From assembly GCF_004344915.1 (NCBI RefSeq), contig NZ_SKFG01000009.1, positions 91,641-155,640 on the forward strand: DNA of 64,000 nt. Reading direction: 5' to 3'. Position numbers and translations under genes: made by a program. The notes under the pieces are model-generated. The model made no database searches and was not told where the DNA came from. It saw only the letters and a program-made list of their open reading frames with translations. Numbering within the stretch: position 1 is the first letter of the stretch; every line of letters begins with the position of its first letter. Origin of the DNA: Paenibacillus albiflavus (lineage in GTDB: Bacteria; Bacillota; Bacilli; Paenibacillales; NBRC-103111). This document shows positions 1 to 8,131 of the stretch, in pieces.

Positions 1-1446
1 CGTGAAATTACTGCCCAAGGCAAGAGCTCCGCTCGGATCAACGGTCAGATTGTCAATCTTACGATGCTTCGCGATGTAGGTGAATGCCTCGTCAATATTC
101 ACGGTCAGCATGAGCACCAGTCCTTGCTTCATACGGAGCAGCATATCCATTTGCTCGACTCCTATGGTGAACAGGAGATTCAACCTGCCAAAGACGCATA
201 CGCGGCTTCCTACAATGTCTATGTACAACTTCGCAAGGAGCTTCTAGAGCTTAGAGATAATTCTATGCAGGCGCTGCAAATGACGGATTTGTATCGATTT
301 CAAGTTGATGAGATTTCCGCGGCTAAGCTTAAAGTTGGCGAAGATGAAGCTCTGACGGATGAAAGAAGCAAGCTTGCCAATAGCGAAAAGCTGCATACAA
401 GTGTATCTGATGCTTATGATCTGTTGTACGGTACAGGTGCAAGCATTACGTCCGTTAGTAAAGCTTTGAACCGTCTGAATGAAATTATGAAATTCGATAA
501 TTCTGTTCTTCAGCCTCTGCAGGAGCAGCTGCAGAATGCGTATTATCAGCTTGAAGATGTTGCTTATGGCTTGCGGGATTATCGTGAATCGATTGAGTTT
601 AATCCGAATCGCTTGGATCAAATCGAAGATCGACTTGATACCATATCAACACTACGTAAAAAATATGGTGCAACTGTACCTGATGTTCTTCAATATTTGA
701 GCACAATTCAAGCCGAATTAAACACGATTGAGAATAAGGATAGTTTAATTGAAGAGTTAGAAAACAAGCTTGTTAAAGAAGAAGTTACTCTGGCTAAGGC
801 TGCGCTTGAATTATCGGAACGCCGTCGTGATATTGCTGTTCGTCTCGCTGCTGAGATCGAGTCCGAGCTACGTGATCTTCATATGGAAAGAACCGTATTT
901 AAGGTTCACATTGGACAAGCAGAAACAAATCAAGATGAAGGCATATACTGTGATGGGATGCATTATAAATTCTCACGCGATGGTATCGATCAAATTGAAT
1001 TTATGATGTCTCCGAATCCAGGTGAGCCGCTTAGAAGCTTAGCCAAGATTGCTTCCGGTGGTGAATTGTCACGGATCATGCTTGCGCTGAAGACCATATT
1101 TGCTCGAATTGATCGAGTGCCTGTACTTGTATTTGACGAAGTCGACACAGGTGTCAGTGGACGAGCGGCACAGGCGATTGCGGAGAAAATGTCTCAGCTC
1201 TCAAGGTATTGCCAAGTGTTCTCCATCACACATTTGCCTCAAGTAGCTAGTATGGCTGATGTTCATTATTCGATACATAAGGATGTTGAAGATGGACGTA
1301 CGTTTACCAAAGTAACGGATTTGGATGATTCCAATCGAATCGAAGAGCTGGCAAGAATGCTTGGCGGAGCTGTTGTTACGGAAACAACCATGCAGCATTC
1401 TCATGAAATGCTTGTTCTGGCAAATGAAAAGAAATCAAGAATATAA
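1..1446 (+). CDS. recN: DNA repair protein RecN (5' end outside window)
   Basis: SMC-like ATPase acting early in double-strand break repair. The frame is open from base 1, so the N-terminus with the Walker A motif lies upstream; 481 codons are present of the usual 560-570. Visible are the central coiled coil (roughly residues 60-300), the ABC signature IASGGELSRIML, Walker B VLVFDEVDTGVSG and the H-loop region ITHLPQVASMAD. Those C-terminal ATPase motifs in this order identify RecN. It is followed by a terminator and then spoIVB and spo0A, the order seen in Bacillus subtilis. Confidence 0.97.
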   Translation, partial: REITAQGKSSARINGQIVNLTMLRDVGECLVNIHGQHEHQSLLHTEQHIHLLDSYGEQEIQPAKDAYAASYNVYVQLRKELLELRDNSMQALQMTDLYRFQVDEISAAKLKVGEDEALTDERSKLANSEKLHTSVSDAYDLLYGTGASITSVSKALNRLNEIMKFDNSVLQPLQEQLQNAYYQLEDVAYGLRDYRESIEFNPNRLDQIEDRLDTISTLRKKYGATVPDVLQYLSTIQAELNTIENKDSLIEELENKLVKEEVTLAKAALELSERRRDIAVRLAAEIESELRDLHMERTVFKVHIGQAETNQDEGIYCDGMHYKFSRDGIDQIEFMMSPNPGEPLRSLAKIASGGELSRIMLALKTIFARIDRVPVLVFDEVDTGVSGRAAQAIAEKMSQLSRYCQVFSITHLPQVASMADVHYSIHKDVEDGRTFTKVTDLDDSNRIEELARMLGGAVVTETTMQHSHEMLVLANEKKSRI

Positions 1447-1469
1447 AGATGCCTTAGGCATCTTTTTTT
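1447..1469 (+). terminator. Rho-independent terminator of recN
   Basis: Inverted repeat AGATGCC-tta-GGCATCT followed by a run of seven T, directly after the recN stop codon. Confidence 0.9.
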
Positions 1470-1535
1470 CAGTTATAAAAGATCGGGTGAGGGGTTAACT
1501 TATAGGTACGCATTTGACGTAGGAGTGTGATACCT

Positions 1536-2858
1536 TTGAAAGCAAGCTCAAGAAAAAGATTGGTGGGTTTACTGCTTGTTTGTATTTTGTGTGTAGCCGC
1601 TTTTTCCTCACCCTTCCAAAGCTTTGCTTCTTTTCCTAATGAACTCCGGATGTTTAGTGGACAAGGTAAGCAGATTAAGCTCGATATGCCTGTGATGGCA
1701 AAGCTGACTGTCAAAGATCCCGCAATTGTCAAAGTGAATGGCAGCTCCAAGCACTCATTCCAAGTTAATCTTAATGAACCAATCTCCATTATACCGTCAG
1801 GTCTTGGCAAAACAGAGATGAAGCTGAAATTATTTGGCGCCATACCGCTAAAGACGGTTAAAGTGAATGTCGTTCCAGATCTAAAAGTAATACCTGGGGG
1901 TCAAACGATTGGTGTTAAAATCAAATCAGCCGGTATTCTTGTTGTAGGACATCACTTGGTAAACGTAGGACCAAATCAACGATTATCACCTGGTGAAGAA
2001 TCAAAAGTTCAAGTTGGCGATTTAATTACCCATATTAATGGGCACAAAATGCGTGATGTGAATCAAGTATCCGATTTTGTAACGAAGGCTGGAGAAAGTC
2101 GTAAACCGCTTGATTTAACGATTCAACGAAATAATCAGACCTTGCAAATATCCCTCAATCCAGCTTATGATACAGTTGATAAACTCCATCGTCTAGGGCT
2201 GTATATTCGCGATACTGCTGCAGGTATTGGAACTTTAACTTTCTATAATCCTGAGCATGGCGTATACGGTGCTTTGGGACATGTTATTACGGATATGGAT
2301 ACACAAACACCTATTGTTGTAGGCGAAGGTCAAATTGTAGATTCTAATGTAACTTCAATTGCCAAGAGCCGCAGTGGTGAACCAGGGGAAAAGCATTCAA
2401 GTTTGAATAGCAAAGTCCTTGGAACGATTGAGAAGAATACAGCGTTTGGGATCTTCGGCAAGATGACAACACCTCCTGACTATAGCTTCTCCAAACAAGC
2501 TATTCCTGTTGCATTTGCAGAAGAAGTAAAAGAAGGTCCTGCGCAAATCTATACGGTTCTAAGCGGTAAAAAGGTGGAGAAATTCGATATCCAAATTGTT
2601 CATGTAGCGAAACAGGATCATCCTGCAACTAAAGGTATGGTAATCAAAGTCACCGATCCGAGACTGCTTGAGAAAACAGGTGGGATTGTCCAGGGAATGT
2701 CAGGCTCGCCTATTATACAAAATGGCAAGATGATTGGTGCCGTGACGCATGTGTTCATTAATAATCCTGAGCAAGGCTATGGCTGCTTCATTGAATGGAT
2801 GCTGCAGGATTCCGGTATCATGCAGAAGTTGAATGGAAACGGACTAAAGGCGAGTTAG
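1536..2858 (+). CDS. spoIVB: SpoIVB serine peptidase (S55 family)
   Basis: Forespore-secreted protease that signals across the inter-membrane space to activate pro-sigma-K processing. The start is a TTG with AGGAG 10 nt upstream; the GTG at 1527 sits only 1-2 nt from that site and is unlikely. The product is 440 aa (B. subtilis 426). One N-terminal membrane segment or signal (about residues 8-28) is followed by a PDZ domain around residues 120-200 (LSPGEESKVQVGDLI). The S55 peptidase domain then shows the catalytic His in GALGHVI and Ser in GMSGSPII. It lies between recN and spo0A as in other Bacilli. Sigma-F/G control is known for the family but no promoter is assigned here. Confidence 0.96.
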   Translation: MKASSRKRLVGLLLVCILCVAAFSSPFQSFASFPNELRMFSGQGKQIKLDMPVMAKLTVKDPAIVKVNGSSKHSFQVNLNEPISIIPSGLGKTEMKLKLFGAIPLKTVKVNVVPDLKVIPGGQTIGVKIKSAGILVVGHHLVNVGPNQRLSPGEESKVQVGDLITHINGHKMRDVNQVSDFVTKAGESRKPLDLTIQRNNQTLQISLNPAYDTVDKLHRLGLYIRDTAAGIGTLTFYNPEHGVYGALGHVITDMDTQTPIVVGEGQIVDSNVTSIAKSRSGEPGEKHSSLNSKVLGTIEKNTAFGIFGKMTTPPDYSFSKQAIPVAFAEEVKEGPAQIYTVLSGKKVEKFDIQIVHVAKQDHPATKGMVIKVTDPRLLEKTGGIVQGMSGSPIIQNGKMIGAVTHVFINNPEQGYGCFIEWMLQDSGIMQKLNGNGLKAS

Positions 2859-2868
2859 CCTTTGGTTC

Positions 2869-2967
2869 GTATTCTAGAATTTATTATATTTGTGTCATAA
2901 ATTCTAAGTAATACCTTGAGAAACGCACCCGCCTTGCCTTTAAGGACGGTGAGACCGTTTCTTCTTG
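2869..2967 (+). repeat. Dispersed nested-hairpin repeat, copy 1
   Basis: Left hairpin: TAGAATTTAT (2875-2884) pairs with ATAAATTCTA (2897-2906) around a 12-nt loop, and GTATTC...TAATAC nearly extends it. The second, nested hairpin has outer arms AGAAACG (2919-2925) and CGTTTCT (2956-2962), an inner CACC/GGTG arm, and the shared tail TTCTTCTTG. The same two-part layout recurs near 31949, 58972 and elsewhere. This copy lies 3' of spoIVB and about 195 nt 5' of spo0A. No U-tract follows, so it does not look like a normal terminator. Confidence 0.85.
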
Positions 2968-2991
2968 GTTATACATAAATTAATAGATTTT

Positions 2992-3101
2992 TGTCGAAGG
3001 TACACGAAGATTGAAACGAAATATTAAATTATAAAATATTCTAGAAAAAAAGGAAAGAAAAATCGTTCGACAGAAGGAAATCACTTTTAATTGTCGAATA
3101 T
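2992..3101 (+). promoter_or_regulatory. spo0A regulatory region: sigma-H promoter and three 0A boxes
   Basis: A perfect match to the sigma-H consensus (RNAGGAWWW, 11-12 nt, RNNGAATWW) is present: GAAGGAAAT at 3073-3081, an 11-nt spacer, and GTCGAATAT at 3093-3101. Spo0A binding boxes (TGTCGAA) occur at 2992-2998, 3066-3072 (reverse strand) and 3092-3098; the last overlaps the -10 element. The known autoregulated, sigma-H-driven spo0A promoter of Bacilli has this design. That spo0A here is under sigma-H and its own product is inferred from those matches. Confidence 0.85.
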
Positions 3102-3161
3102 TTCAAATTAGGAAAATAATTACAGTGTCTTTTTTAGGGAGATCAAAGGAGGATTATGAAC

Positions 3162-3974
3162 TTGAGAAAAATTAATGTATTACTTGCGGATGATAATCGA
3201 GAATTTACACACTTACTGTCTGAATTCATTACAGAACAAGACGATATGGAAGTGGTCGGTATCGCTTACAATGGGAACGAGGTACTGAAGTACATGGAAA
3301 CTCATCGTGAAGTGCCAGACGTTCTAATTTTAGATATCATCATGCCGCACCTAGATGGGTTAGGTGTATTGGAATGCCTCCGTGAAATGAACCTCCCTGT
3401 ACAGCCTAAAATCATTATGTTGACAGCATTCGGACAAGAAACGATTACACAAAAAGCGGTACAATTAGGAGCATCTTATTACATACTGAAGCCATTTGAA
3501 ATGGGCGTTCTCACGAATCGTATTCGTCAGCTCGTGTCCAACTCAACAGTTGTCTCATCGAATTCTGCAATGAGCGCTGCCGCAGCTGCAAGAGCGAACG
3601 TCGTTCAAATGCCGAAGACCAAGAATTTAGATGCTAATATTACATCAATCATTCATGAAATCGGCGTACCAGCACATATTAAAGGCTATCAATACTTGCG
3701 TGAAGCGATCACGATGGTGTACAACAACATCGAGATTCTTGGTGCGATTACCAAGACGCTTTACCCTGCAATTGCAGAGCGCTTCAAAACAACGCCTAGC
3801 CGCGTAGAACGCGCTATCCGCCATGCCATCGAAGTCGCATGGACGCGCGGCAACATCGACAGCATTTCCTATATCTTCGGCTATACGATTAATATTTCGA
3901 AGTCGAAGCCGACGAATAGCGAGTTCATCGCGATGGTTGCGGATAAATTGAGGATTGAGCATAAGGTGTCTTAG
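3162..3974 (+). CDS. spo0A: Sporulation master regulator Spo0A
   Basis: Response regulator receiving phosphate from the phosphorelay and controlling sporulation entry. The N-terminal receiver has the acidic pair LLADDN (D10-D11), the phospho-acceptor in [12 protein letters not shown], Thr in MLTAF and Lys in ILKPFE. The C-terminal DNA-binding domain has the recognition segment [22 protein letters not shown] chose TTG 3162 because AAAGGAGG ends 9 nt before it; the in-frame ATG at 3156 is only 3 nt from that site. The TTG start also puts the acidic pair at residues 10-11, as in B. subtilis. Product 270 aa. Confidence 0.96.
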   Translation: MRKINVLLADDNREFTHLLSEFITEQDDMEVVGIAYNGNEVLKYMETHREVPDVLILDIIMPHLDGLGVLECLREMNLPVQPKIIMLTAFGQETITQKAVQLGASYYILKPFEMGVLTNRIRQLVSNSTVVSSNSAMSAAAAARANVVQMPKTKNLDANITSIIHEIGVPAHIKGYQYLREAITMVYNNIEILGAITKTLYPAIAERFKTTPSRVERAIRHAIEVAWTRGNIDSISYIFGYTINISKSKPTNSEFIAMVADKLRIEHKVS

Positions 3975-4017
3975 CAGAAGGGTTTTTGGGTTTTAGAAAC
4001 TCTGAATAGCAAACCAA

Positions 4018-4073
4018 CTAATACCACTTATTTATTGGTTTCTTCAAAACCGATAAAGGAGTGGTATTTTTAT
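4018..4073 (+). terminator. Terminator after spo0A
   Basis: Long imperfect stem with left arm beginning AATACCACTTATTTATTGG and right arm CCGATAAAGGAGTGGTA, followed by five T. Confidence 0.8.
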
Positions 4074-4201
4074 GTCCAATTTTGAATTTCAACTCGACAT
4101 TGTTTTATTGGAACGATTTCGTGACAAATGCTTGGTTGTTAGTTAAACTTAGGATATATTTCATTATGCTCTGACTTTATAATTCTTGGAGTGTGATCTT
4201 A

Positions 4202-4963
4202 TTGAAGATTGTTCCTGTTATGATCTGTCTAATTTTGATTTTAAGTGGTTGTGATAAATTGTATTCCCCTGAGCAATCCCAAAAAATAATACTTGAAAAT
4301 GAAGGTCAAAGTTATAAAGTTATGTTGGTTTATGACAAAAATCTTAATGAAGTTATTCTTCAGATCAATAATTCGAATATTCCAATTTTAAATGATGTTA
4401 GCGAAGAGCAAATCTTTAATCCGCAGCCTAGTGATGAATATACATTCCAATTATCTACAAATGGAAATAAAATTATGGTTGGTTCAACATACGCATTCAC
4501 TAATAAGTACGGCTCTACATCTTGGATTAATTGTTTTGAATATAAGGATGATCAGATTAAAAAGATATGGTCCTCTGACGATATTTTACATCATAAGTTT
4601 GCCGTAAATAGTTTTACAGAAGAAAGCCAAACACTAGAAATCTCTATGGGTCAGGATTTGAGAAGAATCATTTTAAGTGATGAAGAAACAGAGTTATGGT
4701 TAGATTATGTGAAGTTTCATCAAGATGGAGCGCAGTCGTTACCAGAATTATTCTTTGTGATTAATCCCGCTTTTACCTTCTACGATTACAATAATGACGG
4801 AATTGAAGAATTGATTACAAAGACTATTATTAGTTTTGAAGGCTGTCCAATTTCTAGAGCTTATTTTTCTGCATATCAATTTTCCACAGACGATATCAAA
4901 CAAATAGAAGGGTGGTTTAGAGGAACTTATCCATCAATAGAACAGCTTGATTCACTGAGTTAG
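4202..4963 (+). CDS. Putative lipoprotein of unknown function
   Basis: The product (253 aa) starts with a hydrophobic signal ending in a lipobox, LILSGC, so it is probably lipid-anchored outside the cell. The rest is hydrophilic with no catalytic motif I recognise. An acidic stretch YDYNNDGIEEL (codons near 4780-4812) resembles a calcium-binding or FG-GAP-like loop, which is only a suggestion. I chose TTG 4202 because GGAG lies 10 nt upstream; GTG 4193 is too close. It is first of three accessory genes after spo0A, is AT-rich compared with its neighbours, and its stop is 27 bp before the next gene. Confidence 0.7.
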   Translation: MKIVPVMICLILILSGCDKLYSPEQSQKIILENEGQSYKVMLVYDKNLNEVILQINNSNIPILNDVSEEQIFNPQPSDEYTFQLSTNGNKIMVGSTYAFTNKYGSTSWINCFEYKDDQIKKIWSSDDILHHKFAVNSFTEESQTLEISMGQDLRRIILSDEETELWLDYVKFHQDGAQSLPELFFVINPAFTFYDYNNDGIEELITKTIISFEGCPISRAYFSAYQFSTDDIKQIEGWFRGTYPSIEQLDSLS

Positions 4964-4990
4964 GTTTCCATAAAGGGGAGGCAGATTATT

Positions 4991-5731
4991 ATTAAACCGA
5001 CTATATTAGTTTTTGGGACAGACCATTTTTCTAATCAGGTTAACGGTGATTTGTTAATGACAGAAACCGAAGATGTACTATCGGATAAGAGACAAAATGA
5101 AATGAATGAGGTAGTTAACTATTTAAAAAAGTTTGAGCCAACAAAAGTAGCGCTGGAAGTTTTACCTAAGTATGAAGAGAAAGTAAATCAAAACTATAAT
5201 TCCTATCAAAAAGGGGATTTTTCGCTGTCGTCAAATGAAATCCATCAAATTGGATATCGGTTAGCAAAGGAATGCAATCTTGATAAAATTTATGCAGTAG
5301 ATTGGAACGATAACTTGGACGACGTTCCTGATATAGGGCAACTTGCAGAAAATAATCAATCTGATGCATACGATGAGGCTTTAAAAATAGGACATGAAAT
5401 TATATCTCAAGCTAAAGAATATTATCTACACCACTCCATAAAAGAATATTTACTTTGGTATAATGAAAAGGAAAATATCACAAAAGGTCAAGAGTTTTAT
5501 ATGAAACTGGCCTTGGTGGGTAGCGAGAGTAACCCAATTGGTGCGATATGGACAGCGAAGTATTGGTACTATCGTAATCTGCTAATATACAAAAACTTGG
5601 TTAATTTAATCTCTTCAAAAGAAGAACGGATTTTTGTTTTGTATGGTGCAGGACATCTTTATTTACTTTTACAGTTTTTAAAAGATAGTGGACTTTTTAA
5701 TGTTGAAGTAGCTAGCGACTATCTAAAATAA
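4991..5731 (+). CDS. DUF5694-like protein, probable ATT start
   Basis: About 246 aa. The N-terminus begins KPTILVFGTDHF and continues EDVLSDKRQNEM and KVALEV, a pattern I associate with DUF5694 / TraB-like proteins; the function is unknown. The conserved N-terminus begins right after GGGGAGG (4975-4981), but no ATG, GTG or TTG is in frame between the upstream stop codon (4961-4963) and TTG 5051. Starting at 5051 would delete the conserved strand. The best start is therefore ATT at 4991, 9 nt from the ribosome-binding site (ATT 4988 is the alternative). It is AT-rich and lies between a lipoprotein gene and a CPBP protease gene. Confidence 0.65.
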   Translation: MKPTILVFGTDHFSNQVNGDLLMTETEDVLSDKRQNEMNEVVNYLKKFEPTKVALEVLPKYEEKVNQNYNSYQKGDFSLSSNEIHQIGYRLAKECNLDKIYAVDWNDNLDDVPDIGQLAENNQSDAYDEALKIGHEIISQAKEYYLHHSIKEYLLWYNEKENITKGQEFYMKLALVGSESNPIGAIWTAKYWYYRNLLIYKNLVNLISSKEERIFVLYGAGHLYLLLQFLKDSGLFNVEVASDYLK

Positions 5732-5797
5732 TTCCTTCTTACAGAATTCATCGCGATGGTCATGGGAGCATTTAACAAAGAACAAGGAGGAATTTTT

Positions 5798-6541
5798 ATT
5801 CAAAATGCAACATCAATTACAGATAAAAATTCAGAAAATTGCAACGAAATAAATAGTAACTTAAGTTGGAAGCAATTATTGTTTTTTCTTCTCTTGTATG
5901 TAGGCATAATAATTGGCGCTTGTATTATAGTGATTATTTCATTTGTAGTCATCAAAGTATTTACTGGTAAAGATCTTCTTTTTTTACTAAACGACTCTAA
6001 TTTTTTGATACTTGATGCATTTTTAGTTCTATTTATACTTAAAAAATACAAACCAATTTTACGGTTTGTTACTCAGAGTTTGGATTTTACAGTCTTGCGA
6101 GTAAAGAAAACATATGGAATTATCTTAGTCGGATACATAGTACTATGGGCAATACAATTCATATTTATTGATTACTTACATCTAGGTGATGCATCAAATC
6201 AAGCTCAACAACTTAGGATAAATGGTAGCCAATTTCAGAGTTGGTTTGCGTACGTAATAATGTATATCTCAGTTGGGGTAATTACTCCAATTAAAGAGGA
6301 AATATTGTTTCGTGGTTTATTAAGTCGTTTTCTAGAATTAAAGTATCGTTTTTGGGTCGGACTAGCTGTTTCATCATTAGTGTTCGGATTGCTCCATGTT
6401 GATTTCCCTATAGTAGGACTATTAATGGGGATTACATTAGGATTGGTATTTCATTTCTCAGGTTCATTAGTACCTTCTATTATCCTTCATATACTATGGA
6501 ATATAGTAGGTACTGTAATAAATAACATTAATGGTTACTAG
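5798..6541 (+). CDS. CPBP family intramembrane glutamic endopeptidase
   Basis: Multi-span membrane protein with the CPBP (Abi) protease motifs: KEEILFRGLL (EExxxR), FGLLHVDF (catalytic His) and HILWNIVGT. Family members process prenylated or bacteriocin-related peptides, or act in immunity; the substrate here is unknown. About 247 aa with roughly eight hydrophobic segments. The only good ribosome-binding site is AAGGAGG (5784-5790), 7 nt before an in-frame ATT at 5798. ATG codons at 5756 and 5762 are in frame but have no such site, so they remain the alternative start. With the preceding gene this makes two likely ATT starts in a row. Confidence 0.8.
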   Translation: MQNATSITDKNSENCNEINSNLSWKQLLFFLLLYVGIIIGACIIVIISFVVIKVFTGKDLLFLLNDSNFLILDAFLVLFILKKYKPILRFVTQSLDFTVLRVKKTYGIILVGYIVLWAIQFIFIDYLHLGDASNQAQQLRINGSQFQSWFAYVIMYISVGVITPIKEEILFRGLLSRFLELKYRFWVGLAVSSLVFGLLHVDFPIVGLLMGITLGLVFHFSGSLVPSIILHILWNIVGTVINNINGY

Positions 6542-6696
6542 TAATGTTCTATATTAATCAGTAGTTGCTGTGATATATACGACCATTAATTAGGCCCTTA
6601 TAAATAGGTAATTGCCGTGTTATCAATAGGTACCTCTCCATAGACTGATGTTGTAAGTTCTTTAGGTCAGTGATAACAAGGAGGCATGATAAAAGG

Positions 6697-6909
6697 ATGA
6701 ATTCGTTTACGCATTATGCAATGCCAATGTATACGCATGACCAACAGTTGTATTGGAAGCAAATGTATGATTGGCATATGAAGATGTATCATTATCATGA
6801 ACAATTGAAAGCACATCACATGGAAAGAGCTCAGCACTTCAAAAAAATGATGGATGAAAGAGATCAAACAGTTGGGGAACCTATAGCAAATGACGATCAT
6901 GTGGCATGA
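6697..6909 (+). CDS. Small Tyr/His/Met-rich hypothetical protein
   Basis: 70 aa containing nine His, nine Met, six Tyr and two Trp, for example MYHYHEQLKAHH. I do not recognise a family. The composition recalls small spore-coat or metal-binding proteins, but that is only a suggestion. Start ATG 6697 lies 12 nt after AAGGAGG (6678-6684); an ATG at 6686 closes after four codons. The stop overlaps the next start as ATGA, so the two are probably co-translated. Confidence 0.6.
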   Translation: MNSFTHYAMPMYTHDQQLYWKQMYDWHMKMYHYHEQLKAHHMERAQHFKKMMDERDQTVGEPIANDDHVA

Positions 6910-7157
6910 AAGAAAATGCTAACTTGGACCGAAGCTCTGAACTGGAAGCGTTCAAGATAAAATTGTGGAACCGTGTTGTTGCAGTTGGCAGCGCTTGCGA
7001 TGCTTCTAATACGTTTGATCGAATTTGGTATGAGTTTTTAACGAATCGTTTTATTTTTGAAGATATTTCAACTGAATCCCTATTTGAGGGTTTCTGCACC
7101 GAATTAGAACAGAAAATCAATACAGGTCATTTTATGAACGAAAAACTGCAAGCATAA
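6906..7157 (+). CDS. Hypothetical protein, coupled to the preceding gene
   Basis: 83 aa, soluble, with no recognised domain; contains ACDASNTFDRIWYEFLTNRF. The ATG overlaps the upstream stop by 4 nt (ATGA), which supports both as real and co-expressed. It ends at the reverse-oriented copy of the dispersed repeat and a terminator-like hairpin. Confidence 0.6.
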   Translation: MKENANLDRSSELEAFKIKLWNRVVAVGSACDASNTFDRIWYEFLTNRFIFEDISTESLFEGFCTELEQKINTGHFMNEKLQA

Positions 7158-7201
7158 GGAAAAAACGGTTACACCATCCTTACAGACGGGTGCGATTCTT
7201 A
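7157..7201 (-). repeat. Dispersed nested-hairpin repeat, copy 2 (reverse orientation)
   Basis: Read on the - strand it gives AAGAATCG, CACCCGTC, GGATGGTG and AACCGTTTTTT, matching the repeat core AAGAAACG / CACCCGTC / GGACGGTG / AACCGTTTCTT. It is preceded on that strand by GTATACCTT, as in other copies (GTAATACCTT). The inner GTC/GAC pairing becomes GTC/GAT with a G-U pair. This is the only clear reverse-oriented copy in the window. Confidence 0.75.
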
Positions 7202-7213
7202 AGGTATACTTAA

Positions 7214-7250
7214 ACGGATTGTAGCGATTACTCGTACAATCTGTTTTTTG
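7214..7250 (+). terminator. Terminator of the 6697-7157 gene pair (may also be the left hairpin of repeat copy 2)
   Basis: ACGGATTGTA (7214-7223) pairs with TACAATCTGT (7235-7244) with one G-U pair, followed by TTTTTTGG. On the + strand this is a good intrinsic terminator. On the - strand it occupies the position of the repeat's left hairpin (10-bp arms, 11-nt loop). Both readings are possible. Confidence 0.7.
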
Positions 7251-7313
7251 GTTGGGAATAACAATATGCAAAGTGGTAATGATAACATCAGGATAAATAT
7301 AAAGGATGATTCT

Positions 7314-7844
7314 ATGATTTACATATATAATGATTATGGCGGAACACATAGCACGGCATTGGCGGCTGCTTATCATTTAAATAAATTGCCTGTTAATCGA
7401 AAACTCACAAAAGATGAGATTTTGAGGGTTGACTATTTCAATAAGCTGCAGACATCTGATATGGGCAAACTCATCTTTCATGGGGTAGATGACAAGGGTA
7501 ATCCTGTTTACACAGTAGGAAAAGGGTCATCAAAGGTCGTAGTACCAGCTCTAAAAAATTTGAGCTTATTAATCCAGGATAGATATCAGACGAATGAAAC
7601 CATCGTATATTCTAACACTTCACATACCGTCCCATTGGCAATGACACTTGGAGGACTTCTTTCCAGAAGATTAAAACTCAATTTTATTGGTATCCCGTTA
7701 TTGGTGTTAGGTGCAAAGCAGAGCTGTCAAAACATTAATCAGCTCGTCAATCATACGAGAAGCTGTGAAAAGTCTAAAGCTGGTTCTGTTATTGTGTTGG
7801 AGAATAAAAACGTTCCTATCTCTCCTGTGAAAATTAATTCTTGA
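7314..7844 (+). CDS. DUF3189 family protein
   Basis: 176 aa, beginning MIYIYNDYGGTHSTALAAAYH, the typical start of the DUF3189 family found in spore-forming Firmicutes; function unknown. The glycine/threonine-rich N-terminal strand-turn looks like a nucleotide-binding region, but that is inference. Start ATG 7314 follows AAAGGATG. Single gene with its own terminator. Confidence 0.75.
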   Translation: MIYIYNDYGGTHSTALAAAYHLNKLPVNRKLTKDEILRVDYFNKLQTSDMGKLIFHGVDDKGNPVYTVGKGSSKVVVPALKNLSLLIQDRYQTNETIVYSNTSHTVPLAMTLGGLLSRRLKLNFIGIPLLVLGAKQSCQNINQLVNHTRSCEKSKAGSVIVLENKNVPISPVKINS

Positions 7845-7857
7845 TTACAGAACAATG

Positions 7858-7907
7858 AACGTCATTCAATCGGATCTTGATCCGTTCGAATGGCGTTATT
7901 TCTTTAT
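7858..7907 (+). terminator. Terminator after the DUF3189 gene
   Basis: Imperfect long stem centred on CGGATC-tt-GATCCG, extended by CATTC/GAATG and AACG/CGTT, followed by a T-rich tract. Confidence 0.75.
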
Positions 7908-7936
7908 AAAATACAATAGCTCAAAACAATAATCAG

Positions 7937-8110
7937 TGCTTGCCAAAAAGCGAAAGCAGCGGAGAGGACGGAATCGTTCTGGAGAAGCGATAGCGGTCGC
8001 CTTTGTCACCGAATTTCTACCCTCAAATAGCAAATCTAATCAGGAAATTTGGTGACAACAGCGATCGTAAGAATGATCCGTCCTCGCAGCGTCACTACGC
8101 AGGTGCCAAG
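7937..8110. repeat. Imperfect palindromic intergenic repeat, about 170 bp
   Basis: Nested complementary segments fold the whole block: GAGGACGGAATCGTTCT near 7964 pairs with AGAATGATCCGTCCTC near 8070-8085; GTCACCGAATTTC (8005-8017) pairs with GAAATTTGGTGAC (8044-8056) using one G-U pair; GCTTG near the left edge pairs with CAAGC at the right edge. No ORF is credible inside. From general familiarity, blocks of this kind are dispersed in Paenibacillus genomes, but only one copy is in this window. Confidence 0.7.
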
Positions 8111-8131
8111 CTTATTTTAGTGTTGAGCCAC

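Noticed and set aside
1201..1404. ORF antisense to recN and many similar antisense or out-of-frame ORFs across the window
   Set aside because: They lie wholly inside well-supported genes, lack ribosome-binding sites and show no protein family features.
4071..4145. 24-codon ORF starting in the T-run of the spo0A terminator with AAAGGAG upstream
   Set aside because: The ribosome-binding-like bases are the right arm of the terminator stem; no family resemblance and no conserved context.
5745..5760. TTCATCGCGATGGT upstream of the CPBP gene also occurs in the 3' end of spo0A (near 3922-3935)
   Set aside because: Only 14-16 nt match with nothing similar on either side; several such matches are expected by chance in 64 kb, so I do not call a duplication.
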